A stretch of DNA of 64,000 bases from Neptuniibacter victor (GCA_027943745.1 AP025763.1:2604001-2668000), one strand, 5' to 3'. Counted from the stretch's first letter, positions 17,901-27,722 are shown. Numbers and translations: made by a program. Notes: generated from the letters alone by a model not told the origin.

Positions 17901-19259
17901 TTAATTTGAAACGGGTTCACGCATAGTAACAAACTCTTCAGCTGCCGTTGGGTGAATACCAATAGTGGAATCAAAAACCTCTTTAGTCGCACCGGCTTTT
18001 AACGCAATACCAATACCTTGAATGATCTCACCAGCATCCGGCCCCACCATATGAACGCCAATGACCTTTCGCGTATCAGCATCCACTAGCATCTTCATAA
18101 AGGTGCGCTCTTCACTGCCACTCAATGTATGCTTCATCGCTCTGAAACTTGACTTATACACCTCAACATTAGTGTACTGTTCACGAGCCTGCTCTTCACT
18201 TACGCCAACAGTACCAATATTTGGCTGGCAGAATACCGCCGTCGGAATAAGATCATAATCCACCTTTTTATTGGCACCCGCGTAAAGGTTATGTACCAGC
18301 GCCATACCTTCTGCAAGCGCCACAGGCGTCAATTGAACACGATCGATAACATCCCCTACAGCATAGACCGAAGGGACATTTGTTTGGAAATCATCATTGA
18401 CAATAATTGCTCCATTTTTTGCCTGATTAATGCCAAGCGTCTCAAGCCCTAAGTTCTCTACTTTCGGGTTTCGACCGGTCGCATACATAATCAGATCGGT
18501 TTCAATAGCTGTACCATCGGTCATCTGCGCTATATACGAGCCATCTGCCTGCTTTTCAATCGATTCGACGTTGTTATTAAACAGCAGATCGACGCCTTTC
18601 TTCGCCACTTCTGTCGCTGTAAATTCACGGATCTCATTATCGAAGCCGCGAAGGAACATATCGCCACGGTAAGCCAGCTTAGTATCCGTGCCTAAACCTG
18701 CGAAAATCCCTGCGAATTCAACCGCAATATAACCACCACCAACAACAAGCGCGCGCTTTGGAAACTCTTCCAGGTAGAACACTTCATTGGAGCTAATGAT
18801 ATGTTCGCTGCCAGGGATTTCAGGCACATTCGGCCACCCGCCTACTGCAACCAATATTCTCTCAGCGGTATACTGCTTATCGCCGACGGCAACGGTATGA
18901 TCATCGACCAATACAGCGCGGCCATTAATCAACTCACAACCGGAGTTAACTAGCATATTTTGGTAGATACCGTTAAGACGCTCTATTTCACGCGTTTTAT
19001 TATCACGCAATGTTGGCCAGTCAAAATCAACACCTTGATTGGTTAATCCAAACCCTGCCGCTTCAGAAAATCCTTCCGCATACTGCGAAGCATAAACGAA
19101 TAACTTCTTAGGAACACAACCGACATTGACACAGGTTCCGCCCAGATGGCGATCTTCTGCTATCGCGACCTTTACACCCATGCCTGCAGCCATACGCGCC
19201 GCACGTACACCACCTGAACCGGCACCAATTACAAATAGATCAAAATCATATTCCGCCAC
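17901..19259 (-). CDS. gor: Glutathione-disulfide reductase
   Basis: 452 residues when started at the GTG at 19259, which has AAGGAG six bases before it; an upstream in-frame ATG at 19283 would add eight residues and has no such signal. FAD-binding VIGAGSGGVRAARMAAGMG, redox-active disulfide GGTCVNVGCVPKKL, NADPH-binding VGGGYIAVEFAG, and C-terminal catalytic GIHPTAAEEFVTM are all intact. It reduces glutathione disulfide with NADPH in the cytoplasm. It is divergent from xthA, another oxidative-damage gene. Confidence 0.93.
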   Translation of the reverse strand: MAEYDFDLFVIGAGSGGVRAARMAAGMGVKVAIAEDRHLGGTCVNVGCVPKKLFVYASQYAEGFSEAAGFGLTNQGVDFDWPTLRDNKTREIERLNGIYQNMLVNSGCELINGRAVLVDDHTVAVGDKQYTAERILVAVGGWPNVPEIPGSEHIISSNEVFYLEEFPKRALVVGGGYIAVEFAGIFAGLGTDTKLAYRGDMFLRGFDNEIREFTATEVAKKGVDLLFNNNVESIEKQADGSYIAQMTDGTAIETDLIMYATGRNPKVENLGLETLGINQAKNGAIIVNDDFQTNVPSVYAVGDVIDRVQLTPVALAEGMALVHNLYAGANKKVDYDLIPTAVFCQPNIGTVGVSEEQAREQYTNVEVYKSSFRAMKHTLSGSEERTFMKMLVDADTRKVIGVHMVGPDAGEIIQGIGIALKAGATKEVFDSTIGIHPTAAEEFVTMREPVSN

Positions 19260-19490
19260 AACAGGCTCCTTTATAAGTGTCATAGAGTGTCTTATCAATG
19301 TAACAACATTCTGAGTAATTATTACCTACATAAAATAACTGCTACCCAAATGAATGTACCTTGGTACTAGTATGAGGGCTAATTAAGAAAGTTAAACACC
19401 CTGATAAATTTTACTAATGCCTTATGAGTATCTTTCTTAAACATTGTTCAATAAAATCCCTTTTTATTTACCGATCAGGACAGCGATCAC

Positions 19491-20306
19491 ATGAAAATAA
19501 TATGCTTCAACGTTAATGGCCTACGCTCTCGTCTTCACCAACTACAAGCGGTCATCGATAAGTATCAACCCGATGTCATTGGCCTCCAAGAAACCAAGGT
19601 ACACGATGAAGCATTTCCTATTGCTGACGTTGAAGCGATGGGCTATCACGTTGAAATACATGGGCAAAAAGGACATTACGGTGTGTGTTTAATCTCGAAA
19701 AAACCACTCACAAACGTCCAAAAAGGCTACCTAACCGATACGGAAGAAGCCCAAAAACGCATGATCATGGGAGACTATGAAACCGATAAAGGCAACACTG
19801 TGCGTGTAATGAACGGTTATTTCCCGCAGGGTGAAAGTATCGATCACGAGGTAAAATTCCCCGCTAAACGTAAATTTTATGCCGACCTTCAAAGCCATCT
19901 AGAAGAACATTGCTCACCCGAACAAAATTTGGTCATCATGGGTGACCTAAATATATCCCCTGAAGATAAAGATATTGGTATTGGCGAACCTAACCGTAAA
20001 CGTTGGCTCAAAACCGGTAAAGCAAGCTTTCAACCAGAAGAGCGTGAATGGTATACCAAACTCATAGGCTGGGGAGTGACTGACTGTTTCCGCCACCTCA
20101 ATCCTGATGAAGACCGTATTTTTAGCTGGTTTGACTATCGATCTAAAGGCTTTGCTGATGATCCCAAACGAGGCTTACGCATTGACGGCATACTGCTAAC
20201 AGCTCCATTGCTAGATAAATGCCAAGATGCTGGTGTCGATTATGAGATTCGCGGTATGGAGAAGCCATCAGATCATGCGCCTATATGGGCTAATATCAAT
20301 TTGTAA
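19491..20306 (+). CDS. xthA: Exodeoxyribonuclease III (AP endonuclease)
   Basis: 271 residues. [21 protein letters not shown] (metal-binding glutamate), [13 protein letters not shown] (catalytic Asp/Asn) and [12 protein letters not shown] (catalytic histidine) give the complete active site of the EEP fold. It acts in base-excision repair at abasic sites and removes 3-prime blocks. AGGA precedes the ATG by ten bases. It is followed by a strong hairpin at 20315-20346. Confidence 0.92.
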   Translation: MKIICFNVNGLRSRLHQLQAVIDKYQPDVIGLQETKVHDEAFPIADVEAMGYHVEIHGQKGHYGVCLISKKPLTNVQKGYLTDTEEAQKRMIMGDYETDKGNTVRVMNGYFPQGESIDHEVKFPAKRKFYADLQSHLEEHCSPEQNLVIMGDLNISPEDKDIGIGEPNRKRWLKTGKASFQPEEREWYTKLIGWGVTDCFRHLNPDEDRIFSWFDYRSKGFADDPKRGLRIDGILLTAPLLDKCQDAGVDYEIRGMEKPSDHAPIWANINL

Positions 20307-20314
20307 AATAGCAA

Positions 20315-20346
20315 TGAGCCTGCCCAAGTGAATTTCGGCAGGCTCA
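20315..20346. terminator. Bidirectional terminator between xthA and the DUF3859 gene
   Basis: Perfect 10-bp stem TGAGCCTGCC / GGCAGGCTCA with a 12-base loop, followed by ATTTACT on the plus strand. It lies between two convergent genes. Confidence 0.75.
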
Positions 20347-20348
20347 AT

Positions 20349-20861
20349 TTACTCTAATATAAAACGCTCCTTTATCAGAACATTACCATCGACACGTATT
20401 TCAAATACCCACTCGCCTCTTTCTACCTCCCATGATTCATCAAGACTCCATGAAAAAAAATCCAAATAACGTCCTTCATCTTTCATGCATGAACCAATTT
20501 TAAAATTTCTCTGATATTGTTCACGGCGTGTCCCATCAGGAAGTGTCATTACCGGGTGATTCAAAAAGTGCGTTACAGTATGACAGGAAGAACTCTTTAA
20601 ACCTGTAATCCTATATATAACCCCAAAATCAAGACCCTTTACAGCCTTAAGTCTATCTTCGGGTATCACTTCCTCGGGAAAATCACATCCAGAATATGGT
20701 ATAGGATAGCCATCAGCGATCTCTTTTTGCCGGCAATTTTTATTACTAAACCATCCATGTACATATTCAGCCTTTAGGTCATATCCCCTCTGACCAACGG
20801 CCGCTATACATATATCCACTGACAGTCCGGTGATAAGTAATAATCCCCATAGCCGCTTCAC
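20349..20861 (-). CDS. Secreted DUF3859-like protein
   Basis: 170 residues from a GTG preceded by AAAGG. Residues 1-20 are a signal peptide (cleavage near IAAVG). The rest is beta-rich and matches the DUF3859 pattern: FGVIYRITGL, then NHPVMTLPDGT, then a final ESWEVERGEWVFEIRVDGNVLIKERF. Five cysteines in the mature part could form disulfides. The ribosome-binding site is poor, so the start is the weakest part. Likely periplasmic; function unknown. Confidence 0.65.
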   Translation of the reverse strand: MKRLWGLLLITGLSVDICIAAVGQRGYDLKAEYVHGWFSNKNCRQKEIADGYPIPYSGCDFPEEVIPEDRLKAVKGLDFGVIYRITGLKSSSCHTVTHFLNHPVMTLPDGTRREQYQRNFKIGSCMKDEGRYLDFFSWSLDESWEVERGEWVFEIRVDGNVLIKERFILE

Positions 20862-20907
20862 CCTTTAAATCCTTGAAAGCATCTAGTTAGATTCGCTATT
20901 ACCGATC

Positions 20908-21354
20908 TCATTCTTGAGCCTCCTTCCTTTCTGAAATTTGAATATTGGTTAGATCTATTTCTTCTAAATTCGCCCTGATTGAACCCTGCAACGTAGCATT
21001 CGATACAAAGAGTTGCGCCTTCTCTAAATGTCCTCTAGCCTCGTCAAGTTCACCAAGTTTGATCAACAACCAAGCTAGATTATTGTAATAGACAGCCTTT
21101 TCTGGTGATTCTTCTATTAGCTTCCCGTAAGCAGTAACAGCCTGTTCGAACTTTTCATCCGAAGCGCTTCGTAACGTTTGTAGCTCGATCTCGGGTAGCC
21201 CCTCCTCTTCGGTCATGGCCAGTGCCTTAATACTATCTCTCGATAACTCAATTGCTTCATGAAGCGACAAATCTTCAGAAACTGAGTTACACCCCACCAT
21301 CAAGACAGAGATAACGATAAGCCCAACAACCTTCAACTGATTCACATACTGCAT
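20908..21354 (-). CDS. Lipoprotein with tetratricopeptide-like repeats
   Basis: 148 residues, AAGGAGG four bases before the ATG. Lipobox VLMVGC at residues 17-22, so it is lipid-anchored; +2 is Asn, which does not specify inner-membrane retention by the Asp rule. Two TPR-like helix pairs follow (FEQAVTAYGKLIEESPEKAVYYNNLAWLLIKLGELDEARGHLEKA, split here over residues 71-115). It is upstream of the DUF3859 gene with a 46-bp gap, probably one operon of envelope proteins. Confidence 0.75.
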   Translation of the reverse strand: MQYVNQLKVVGLIVISVLMVGCNSVSEDLSLHEAIELSRDSIKALAMTEEEGLPEIELQTLRSASDEKFEQAVTAYGKLIEESPEKAVYYNNLAWLLIKLGELDEARGHLEKAQLFVSNATLQGSIRANLEEIDLTNIQISERKEAQE

Positions 21355-21546
21355 ACACCCTCCTTAGTTTTATGGCATTAAATCATTGCTATCCATGCAT
21401 ATCACTCGTTCAAAAACATAATTGCTTAGCATCACTCGGATCAACATAGTTGTATTTAATTACAACGCCTAACAACACAAACTCTGTTAGAATTAACCTT
21501 CTGATATCTCACCACCGAATTCTCACTACAGAGTACCGTCTTTTTT

Positions 21547-22809
21547 ATGTCTTTTACCTCCCTTGGCCTTTCTGATTTTTTAATACAAGCCGTTAACGAT
21601 TTAGGTTATGAACAACCGACTCCCATTCAGTTAAAAGCGATTCCGCCGATACTCGATGGCCGTGATCTGTTAGCCGCAGCAGAAACAGGTTCAGGGAAAA
21701 CGGCAGGGTTTGTACTACCCATTTTAGAAAAGATGCAGGATGCCTTGCCCGCACGTAGCAACCACGCAAACATCTTAATACTTGTGCCAACACGAGAGCT
21801 CGCCGTTCAAGTCGAAGAAGCGGTACAGCAATATTCAAAACAGTTTCCACGAAAACTGAAATCTCTCGCGGTCTATGGCGGTGTATCCATCAATTTACAG
21901 ATGCAGGCGATGCGCGGCGGTTGCGATATTGTCGTGGCGACACCAGGCCGATTGATTGATCTATTTAAACGCAACGCTATAGATCTCCGAGCGATCCATA
22001 CGCTAGTTCTCGATGAAGCTGACCGAATGCTCGATCTTGGTTTTGCCGATGAGCTAGATGATATTCTGGATGAACTTCCAGAGCGTCGCCAAAACTTACT
22101 TTTCTCGGCGACATTCCCACAAGGTGTTCGCTCTTTAACCCAAGAGATACTCGTTAATCCCGTAGAGATAGAAATAAAACAGGAAGCGAGCATTCCTGAA
22201 CAGCTTGAACAGCGAGCGATAGAAGTCGACCGGCACAATCGCACAATGTTATTAAAACATCTCATCACCACTGAAAAGTGGTCACGTGTTCTTATTTTCG
22301 TCGCGAGTAAACGCACCGTTAACAATGTCATTTTAAAATTGTCACGTGCTGATATAAACGCTCAGGCCATGCATGGGGATCTAACCCAATCAGAGCGAAG
22401 CAGCGCCTTAGCTGATTTTAAATCTGGCCGTTGTAAGATACTGGTCGCTACAGATCTGGCTGCTCGAGGCATCGATATCCCTCATATGCCTTGCGTACTT
22501 AACTACGATCTTCCACGCTCCCCTGCTGATTATGTTCACCGTATTGGTCGTACAGGCCGCGCGGGCGAAGTGGGTTTAGCGCTCTCGTTCGTTGATCATG
22601 AAAGCGACAGTCACTTTAAATTAATCGAAAAACGTATCAAGCAAACCGTAACGCGTGAACAGATAGAAGGGTTTGAGCGCGATACAATCGTACCTTTGGA
22701 AGTAAGGGAGAAAAAAGGCCAAGCTCCAGTCAAAGGCAAACGAAAAAGCAAAAAAGATAAGCTACGTGCAGCAGAAGCCGCTAAGAAAATCTGGGGAACT
22801 GATAAATAG
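21547..22809 (+). CDS. rhlE: DEAD-box RNA helicase, RhlE-like
   Basis: 420 residues with every helicase motif: Q motif (YEQPTPIQ), I AETGSGKT, Ia PTRELA, GG, TPGRL, II DEAD, III SAT, IV, V and VI HRIGRTGRAG. The basic C-terminal tail (KGKRKSKKDKLRAAEAAKK) is the usual RNA-binding extension. The exact paralogue (RhlE versus SrmB/CsdA) is by overall likeness of the core and the short tail. Cytoplasmic ATP-dependent RNA unwinding in ribosome assembly or RNA decay. Confidence 0.88.
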   Translation: MSFTSLGLSDFLIQAVNDLGYEQPTPIQLKAIPPILDGRDLLAAAETGSGKTAGFVLPILEKMQDALPARSNHANILILVPTRELAVQVEEAVQQYSKQFPRKLKSLAVYGGVSINLQMQAMRGGCDIVVATPGRLIDLFKRNAIDLRAIHTLVLDEADRMLDLGFADELDDILDELPERRQNLLFSATFPQGVRSLTQEILVNPVEIEIKQEASIPEQLEQRAIEVDRHNRTMLLKHLITTEKWSRVLIFVASKRTVNNVILKLSRADINAQAMHGDLTQSERSSALADFKSGRCKILVATDLAARGIDIPHMPCVLNYDLPRSPADYVHRIGRTGRAGEVGLALSFVDHESDSHFKLIEKRIKQTVTREQIEGFERDTIVPLEVREKKGQAPVKGKRKSKKDKLRAAEAAKKIWGTDK

Positions 22810-22848
22810 CTCTCCCTAGCCTCCTCGCGTAGCAACAATAAAACATAA

Positions 22849-22874
22849 GATGGAGTGTTTACTCCCACTCCATC
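22849..22874. terminator. Hairpin at the rhlE / MBL gene boundary
   Basis: Perfect 9-bp stem GATGGAGTG / CACTCCATC with an 8-base loop, overlapping the stop codon of the minus-strand gene. It may end rhlE transcription from the plus side; no T-tract follows. Confidence 0.4.
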
Positions 22875-23779
22875 TCTTCATATACCCTTTGAGCATTACG
22901 GGCATGAATCTGCTGATAAACCTGTAAATAACTAAATTTACTTTGATCGATCTTAGCCGCAGCACTCATATCTTCTCCAGCGTCCAACAGCTCCTCGACC
23001 GCTTTTCGTAGAAACAATAGATAAGCGTAAGTATCTTTTTCTGCACCCGCAATGTTAGTTGGCTGACCATGCCCAGGCACGATAACTTCAGGCGCTAATG
23101 CCTTAATCTTTTCGAACGCACCGATCCACGCTAAGTGCTGTGATTGCGAACCAATCCCAAGCATCCTATCAACATAAACGACATCTCCACTAAACAGCAC
23201 TTTTTGCTTAGGCAGCCATACGAAGGTCTCTCCTCCTGTATGCGCAGGTCCTACCGGAATGATCTGCATCTCAACAGAATTATCTAAATTAAAAGTTTCA
23301 GCCTTCGCTATCGCCTTTGTAGCAACCTTTGGTTCAGTGCCTAGCCAGCTTGCTTTAGTATAATTGGATGCTTTCTCCGCTTCAGAAGCACCACGCGCTT
23401 TTTGATCATTCAGGGTGTCCGAAGAAGTCGTTATTTCTGCCCCTTGTTGAACAAAATAATGATTACCAAACCAACGGTGATCTTGGCCTCCGGTATTAAT
23501 CACATGGGTCACGGGTTTGTTGGTCACTCGCCGAATCTGTTGCTCAATCGCTTTAGCCCCCATCAACGTGCCACCACTATCAATAAGCACAACCCCCTTT
23601 TCATAGATAATAAAACCAAAATTAGCATTATTACCCAAATTTTCTGGAGAACGCTGCTCCATCGGCCCGATCAAACCATAAATACCGGGCTTTACTTCTA
23701 TCAGCTCTAGCGGATTCGCTTGTACATTCAGCCCAAAACATAGGGCTAGACTTATCAGAAAACGTTTTAAGCAAGCCAT
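22859..23779 (-). CDS. Exported metallo-beta-lactamase-fold protein with altered zinc site
   Basis: 306 residues with a signal peptide (about 1-21, ending NVQA). The fold is clear: IDSGGTLMGA, the motif-II region, PVGPAHTGGETFVW, LFSGDVVYVDRM and VPGHGQP. In active members the zinc motif is THxHxDH; here the same place reads NTGGQDHRWFGN, so the first two histidines are replaced by Thr/Gly while Asp-His, the third-ligand His, Asp and last His remain. It may bind one metal or none. It overlaps the upstream mini-thioredoxin gene by 13 bp. Confidence 0.8.
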   Translation of the reverse strand: MACLKRFLISLALCFGLNVQANPLELIEVKPGIYGLIGPMEQRSPENLGNNANFGFIIYEKGVVLIDSGGTLMGAKAIEQQIRRVTNKPVTHVINTGGQDHRWFGNHYFVQQGAEITTSSDTLNDQKARGASEAEKASNYTKASWLGTEPKVATKAIAKAETFNLDNSVEMQIIPVGPAHTGGETFVWLPKQKVLFSGDVVYVDRMLGIGSQSQHLAWIGAFEKIKALAPEVIVPGHGQPTNIAGAEKDTYAYLLFLRKAVEELLDAGEDMSAAAKIDQSKFSYLQVYQQIHARNAQRVYEEMEWE

Positions 23780-24000
23780 TGGGTAATGTCTTCTCTGCTA
23801 GGGATCCGACCGCTATGCACCAACTCTTCATCGATCACAACCGCAGGTGTACTCATCACAGCATAATTCATAATTGTTTCGGGATCGGTTTCTTTAATCA
23901 CTTCAACATCAATGCTCAACTCTTCGGCTATTTTACTAATAACCTCAGCTGTTTTAGTACACTTAGCACAGCCACTACCTAACACTTTAATCTGCTTCAT
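23767..24000 (-). CDS. Mini-thioredoxin (redox-active disulfide protein 2 family)
   Basis: 77 residues from the ATG at 24000, with GAGG upstream. KVLGSGCAKCTKT places a CxxC at residues 10-13, followed by the thioredoxin-fold motif STPAVVIDEELVHSGRIPS. Too small for a full thioredoxin and matches the family found next to COG0701 permeases. It lies 21 bp after the permease gene and overlaps the MBL gene, so the three are one operon. Confidence 0.9.
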   Translation of the reverse strand: MKQIKVLGSGCAKCTKTAEVISKIAEELSIDVEVIKETDPETIMNYAVMSTPAVVIDEELVHSGRIPSREDITQWLA

Positions 24001-24021
24001 CGCTCTCAACCTCAATCCTCA

Positions 24022-25011
24022 TCAATAGGGAAAAACAACATTAAAAATCCAACCAACCAGCGTAAATGACACTAACAGCATCACAAAAATAATCGCTAAT
24101 AGCCGCCATTGCATCACCTGCTTTAATAAAATAAATTCAGGAAAACTGGCCGCCACGGTGCTCATGCAAAACGCTAACGTAGTACCTATAGGCAATCCTT
24201 TAGTGATTAAACTTTCCATCACAGGAATAACACCTGTCGCATTAGAATAGAGAGGTATCCCCATAAAGACCGCTGCTGGTACCGACCACCATTGGCCGTT
24301 GCCTAAGTTTGCTTCAAACCAACCATCAGGCACAAAACCATGCAGCGCGGCACCGAGACCAACCCCAACAAAGACCCATTTCCATACCCGGCCAAATATT
24401 TCTAAGGTCTCAGACTTAGCAAAATCATGGCGATCCGCCATCGATATTGCTTGATTATCATCAGCCACCGCTTCTGCTTTTCTATGCTGTGCCGCTTTAA
24501 ACGCTTTCGCAGCGAACGCTTGCAACCAACGCTCTGCTTTAATCAAATCTAGGAAGAAGCCACCTAAAATGCCAATCGCCATTCCAACCAGCACATAGAT
24601 CACAGTGAACTTCCAACCGAGCAAACTCATCAACAATAAGATAGCGACTTCATTAATCAGCGGCGAAGTCAGCAAGAATGACATAGTGATACCTACGGGA
24701 ATCCCCGCAGAGGTAAAACCAAGAAAAACAGGAATACTAGAACATGAACAAAAAGGGGTTATAGCCCCAAAGAAAGATCCGAACAGATAACCAACACCGC
24801 GATGCTTACCGGCAAGATAATCACGAACCCGCTCTACATTCAGCGAAGCCCGGATCCACGCAATCAGATAGATCATCACCAGCAACAGGGCAAATATTTT
24901 GGTTGTATCTTCGATAAAGAAATGAAGAGAATCACCCAACTTAGTATCGGGTGATAAGCCGAGTAATTGAAAAACTAGCTTATCCGCTAGCCAAGTAAAA
25001 ACCTCAAACAT
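24022..25011 (-). CDS. UPF0718/ArsP-like permease
   Basis: 329 residues, about eight to ten membrane helices. Diagnostic TPFCSCSSIPVFLGF (cysteines in a conserved helix break), PLINEVAILLLMSLLG and ATGVIPVMESLI. The family includes the organoarsenical exporter ArsP and uncharacterised metal or sulfur-compound permeases. The operon partner, a CxxC mini-thioredoxin, suggests a thiol- or metal-linked substrate; this is inference. Confidence 0.88.
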   Translation of the reverse strand: MFEVFTWLADKLVFQLLGLSPDTKLGDSLHFFIEDTTKIFALLLVMIYLIAWIRASLNVERVRDYLAGKHRGVGYLFGSFFGAITPFCSCSSIPVFLGFTSAGIPVGITMSFLLTSPLINEVAILLLMSLLGWKFTVIYVLVGMAIGILGGFFLDLIKAERWLQAFAAKAFKAAQHRKAEAVADDNQAISMADRHDFAKSETLEIFGRVWKWVFVGVGLGAALHGFVPDGWFEANLGNGQWWSVPAAVFMGIPLYSNATGVIPVMESLITKGLPIGTTLAFCMSTVAASFPEFILLKQVMQWRLLAIIFVMLLVSFTLVGWIFNVVFPY

Positions 25012-25125
25012 AACAGCTGCCTAATACCATCAACCAAACATATACGGAAATCCATATATAAGATATGACGAATATACTGAAAGCACAACTCTTATTTTAA
25101 GTTTCCCGCTAAACCTTGATCTTAA

Positions 25126-25734
25126 TTAAATAATAGCGACCCTTAAGGCTAAACCAATCATAACGATGCCACTGACTTGATCCATCGTCTTAGATTTTTC
25201 ACGCAGCTTTTTCACTACGTTAGATTGTGACAACAAGATCGCAATTCCCATATACCAAACGAAATCAATAAGCGTGACAGTGGAGATCATGATCAACTTG
25301 TCAGTGATCACTTGCTCTGCAGAGATAAATTGCGAGAAAAGCGCGATAAAGAAAATAGCCAATTTAGGATTGAGTAAAGAGATCATTGCGCCATCTAAAA
25401 TAGCTGAGGTATAACTCCCTTCGCTTTTTTGCTGCTCAAATTGAGCACTCCCTTTAGAGCGTAATGCTTTAAACCCTAACCATGCTAAATAGCAGGCCCC
25501 GCTATAGGTAATCACGTCATACAACATGGGATGGTCAGTGACTAATACACCTAACCCCCATAGCGATAACAATGCCCAAAGCGCAACACCTAAGGAGTGG
25601 CTTGCTGTTGTTAACATACCATGCCGGCGACCGTTGCTTAACGTTTGACGCAGCACAACCGCAAGGCTTGGACCCGGGGAGATCGTGCCTAAAACACATA
25701 CGACAACAAGCGAAAGCCAAATCGTTAATGTCAT
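25126..25734 (-). CDS. LysE-family amino-acid exporter
   Basis: 202 residues, six membrane helices. The N-terminal signature GTISPGPSLAVVLRQTLSNGRRHG and KLAIFFIALFSQFI are typical of the LysE/RhtB family. GAGG lies eight bases before the ATG. It shares direction with the upstream LysR gene, 109 bp apart; LysR regulators often control such exporters. Substrate not determined. Confidence 0.9.
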   Translation of the reverse strand: MTLTIWLSLVVVCVLGTISPGPSLAVVLRQTLSNGRRHGMLTTASHSLGVALWALLSLWGLGVLVTDHPMLYDVITYSGACYLAWLGFKALRSKGSAQFEQQKSEGSYTSAILDGAMISLLNPKLAIFFIALFSQFISAEQVITDKLIMISTVTLIDFVWYMGIAILLSQSNVVKKLREKSKTMDQVSGIVMIGLALRVAII

Positions 25735-25843
25735 TCCAACTACCTCATATAAAAGATAGCTTTATTGTAGGGAACGCTAAGACATTAAAAAAATGCAAAA
25801 TAAGAATCCGACTCATGATTTAAAATCATAAGCAAGCCTTAAA

Positions 25844-26755
25844 CTACCGGACTAGATCCATCTGACTTTTCAGCAGATCGGTTATCGCATTACGCAACCA
25901 GCGATGAGCAGGATCCTGATCATGTATCGCGTGCCAACATAAGTGATAATGGTTTTCAGGAATCTGATCCAGAGGCAAGGGTAGATAAGCTAATGGGAAA
26001 TGCGCTAAAGCATTACGCGCGATATGAAGCGGCAACACCATCAGAGACTGATTACTGGCTAACACTTGAAATGCTGCGGAAAAAAAAGGCACTTCAAATA
26101 AAACACGCCGACTTAACCCTTTAGCTTCTAACGCACGATCAAAAAAGGAATCTTTGTCACCACCACTGTTTAAACGGACAAACGAGTAATCCAGCATTCG
26201 CTCTAACGTAATTTCAGTCGACACCAGCGGGTGATCTTTGGCCATTAAACAGACGGGGCTGTCATGGCCAATATAAATACTATGAACATTCTCTGGCAGA
26301 CTATTTGTCGTCGTTGACGCCAAATCTAATGGTAGATGGCCCAGCCTAGGTAACCATTCAGGTCGCCACATCTCAAAACGAATATCGATACCCGGTGCTT
26401 CTTTTTGTAAACGCGCCAATATGTCAGGAAAGATAAATTGCGCCACATGGTCAGTACAGGCAAAACTAAAGCATCGATGACATTCAGCCGGATTAAAGCG
26501 CTCACCGTCATTCAACGTATCGATATCAGCAAGAATAGACTGAATTTTCGGTAGCAACTGTTTTGCGCGAGCACTGAGCAGATAATCATTGCCCTCACGA
26601 ATCAGAAGAGGATCACTAAAATGATCCCGTAACTGGCTCAACTGCCGACTCATCGCCGATTGTGTTAGATGCAAACGTGTTGAGGCACGCGTGACATTCC
26701 TCTCCTCAAGAATCACGACCAATGCACGTAATAAATTTAAATTTAAACGATTCAC
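25844..26755 (-). CDS. LysR-family transcriptional regulator
   Basis: 303 residues from a GTG. The helix-turn-helix is at about residues 5-60 (LLRALVVILEERNVTRASTRLHLTQSAMSRQLSQL). The binding domain resembles NodD/SyrM-type LysR proteins (FPDILARLQKEAPGIDI). It stands between two LysE exporters: one follows in the same direction, one is divergent 346 bp away, making it a plausible regulator of either or both. Confidence 0.9.
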   Translation of the reverse strand: MNRLNLNLLRALVVILEERNVTRASTRLHLTQSAMSRQLSQLRDHFSDPLLIREGNDYLLSARAKQLLPKIQSILADIDTLNDGERFNPAECHRCFSFACTDHVAQFIFPDILARLQKEAPGIDIRFEMWRPEWLPRLGHLPLDLASTTTNSLPENVHSIYIGHDSPVCLMAKDHPLVSTEITLERMLDYSFVRLNSGGDKDSFFDRALEAKGLSRRVLFEVPFFSAAFQVLASNQSLMVLPLHIARNALAHFPLAYLPLPLDQIPENHYHLCWHAIHDQDPAHRWLRNAITDLLKSQMDLVR

Positions 26756-27101
26756 AATGTTTCCAACACCTAGATTTCACCAGCAAAGATTCCAACCAGA
26801 TAATGCACTACTTTTCATATGAGCAACAAATGGATTTTCTAATCCAAGTTTCTTTAAAAACCCTTAGACTAATAACTAACCTGAAACTCTCCTGTATCGA
26901 TCTCAACTACTAGCAATCTGTCATGCTAAAAAAGCAATACAAATACAAAACCAACAGATCTGTACTCTTAAAAACCTTCAACATCTGAATCTGTAACGAT
27001 TAAAAAGTAGAGGAGATAATAGTACAACTGAATACTAGACACCGACGCTCTCTTATTACTAGCAACGGATATAGCGCTTCAACATTTTGCAGGTTAAACC
27101 T
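26756..27101. other. Divergent intergenic region, LysR / LysE
   Basis: 346 bp, AT-rich, expected to hold both promoters. No clear T-N11-A palindrome could be singled out by eye. Confidence 0.35.
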
Positions 27102-27722
27102 ATGGAACTCTACATCGCGATACTGGTGTTTGCCGTATCAACCACTATTACACCTGGCCCTAATAACATTATGATCATGTCATCAGGCCTTAATTTCGGA
27201 CTTAAACGTAGCCTTCCCCATCTCATGGGTATCGGCCTCGGTTTCCCACTTATGGTCGCAGGTGTCGGACTTGGTTTTGGGGCAGTATTCGAGCGTTTCC
27301 CGGTTATACATGAAGTCATTAAGGTACTCGGTGTCCTTTACCTGATCTACTTAGCCTATTTAGTCGCGACATCTGCACCTAAATCACTAGACAACGATAC
27401 CAACGAAACGAAACCACTAACCTTTATACAAGCGGCGCTGTTTCAATGGATCAACCCTAAAGCATGGGTAATGGCCACCGGAGCAGTAGCTGCATATACC
27501 ACGCAAGATGCAAGTATCATGTTGCAAGTGATGTTCATCTCCCTAGCCTTTCTCATAGCCGGGGTACCCTGCGTTGGCATGTGGCTTGTGTGTGGGACGT
27601 GGTTAAAACGTTTCTTAAAAGAAGTGAAATATCAACGCTTGTTCAACCTCACCATGGCGCTGCTTTTGATTGTATCCATACTGCCCGTTATCGGTGAGCT
27701 AAAAGCGAGCTACTGGGTATAA
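27102..27722 (+). CDS. LysE-family amino-acid exporter
   Basis: 206 residues from the ATG at 27102, with AGG eight bases upstream; a TTG five codons earlier opens a longer frame but is unlikely. TTITPGPNNIMIMSSGLNFG is the family signature, followed by six membrane helices and QWINPKAWVM in the third to fourth helix region. It is a second LysE protein within 2 kb but not a close copy of the first. Confidence 0.9.
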   Translation: MELYIAILVFAVSTTITPGPNNIMIMSSGLNFGLKRSLPHLMGIGLGFPLMVAGVGLGFGAVFERFPVIHEVIKVLGVLYLIYLAYLVATSAPKSLDNDTNETKPLTFIQAALFQWINPKAWVMATGAVAAYTTQDASIMLQVMFISLAFLIAGVPCVGMWLVCGTWLKRFLKEVKYQRLFNLTMALLLIVSILPVIGELKASYWV

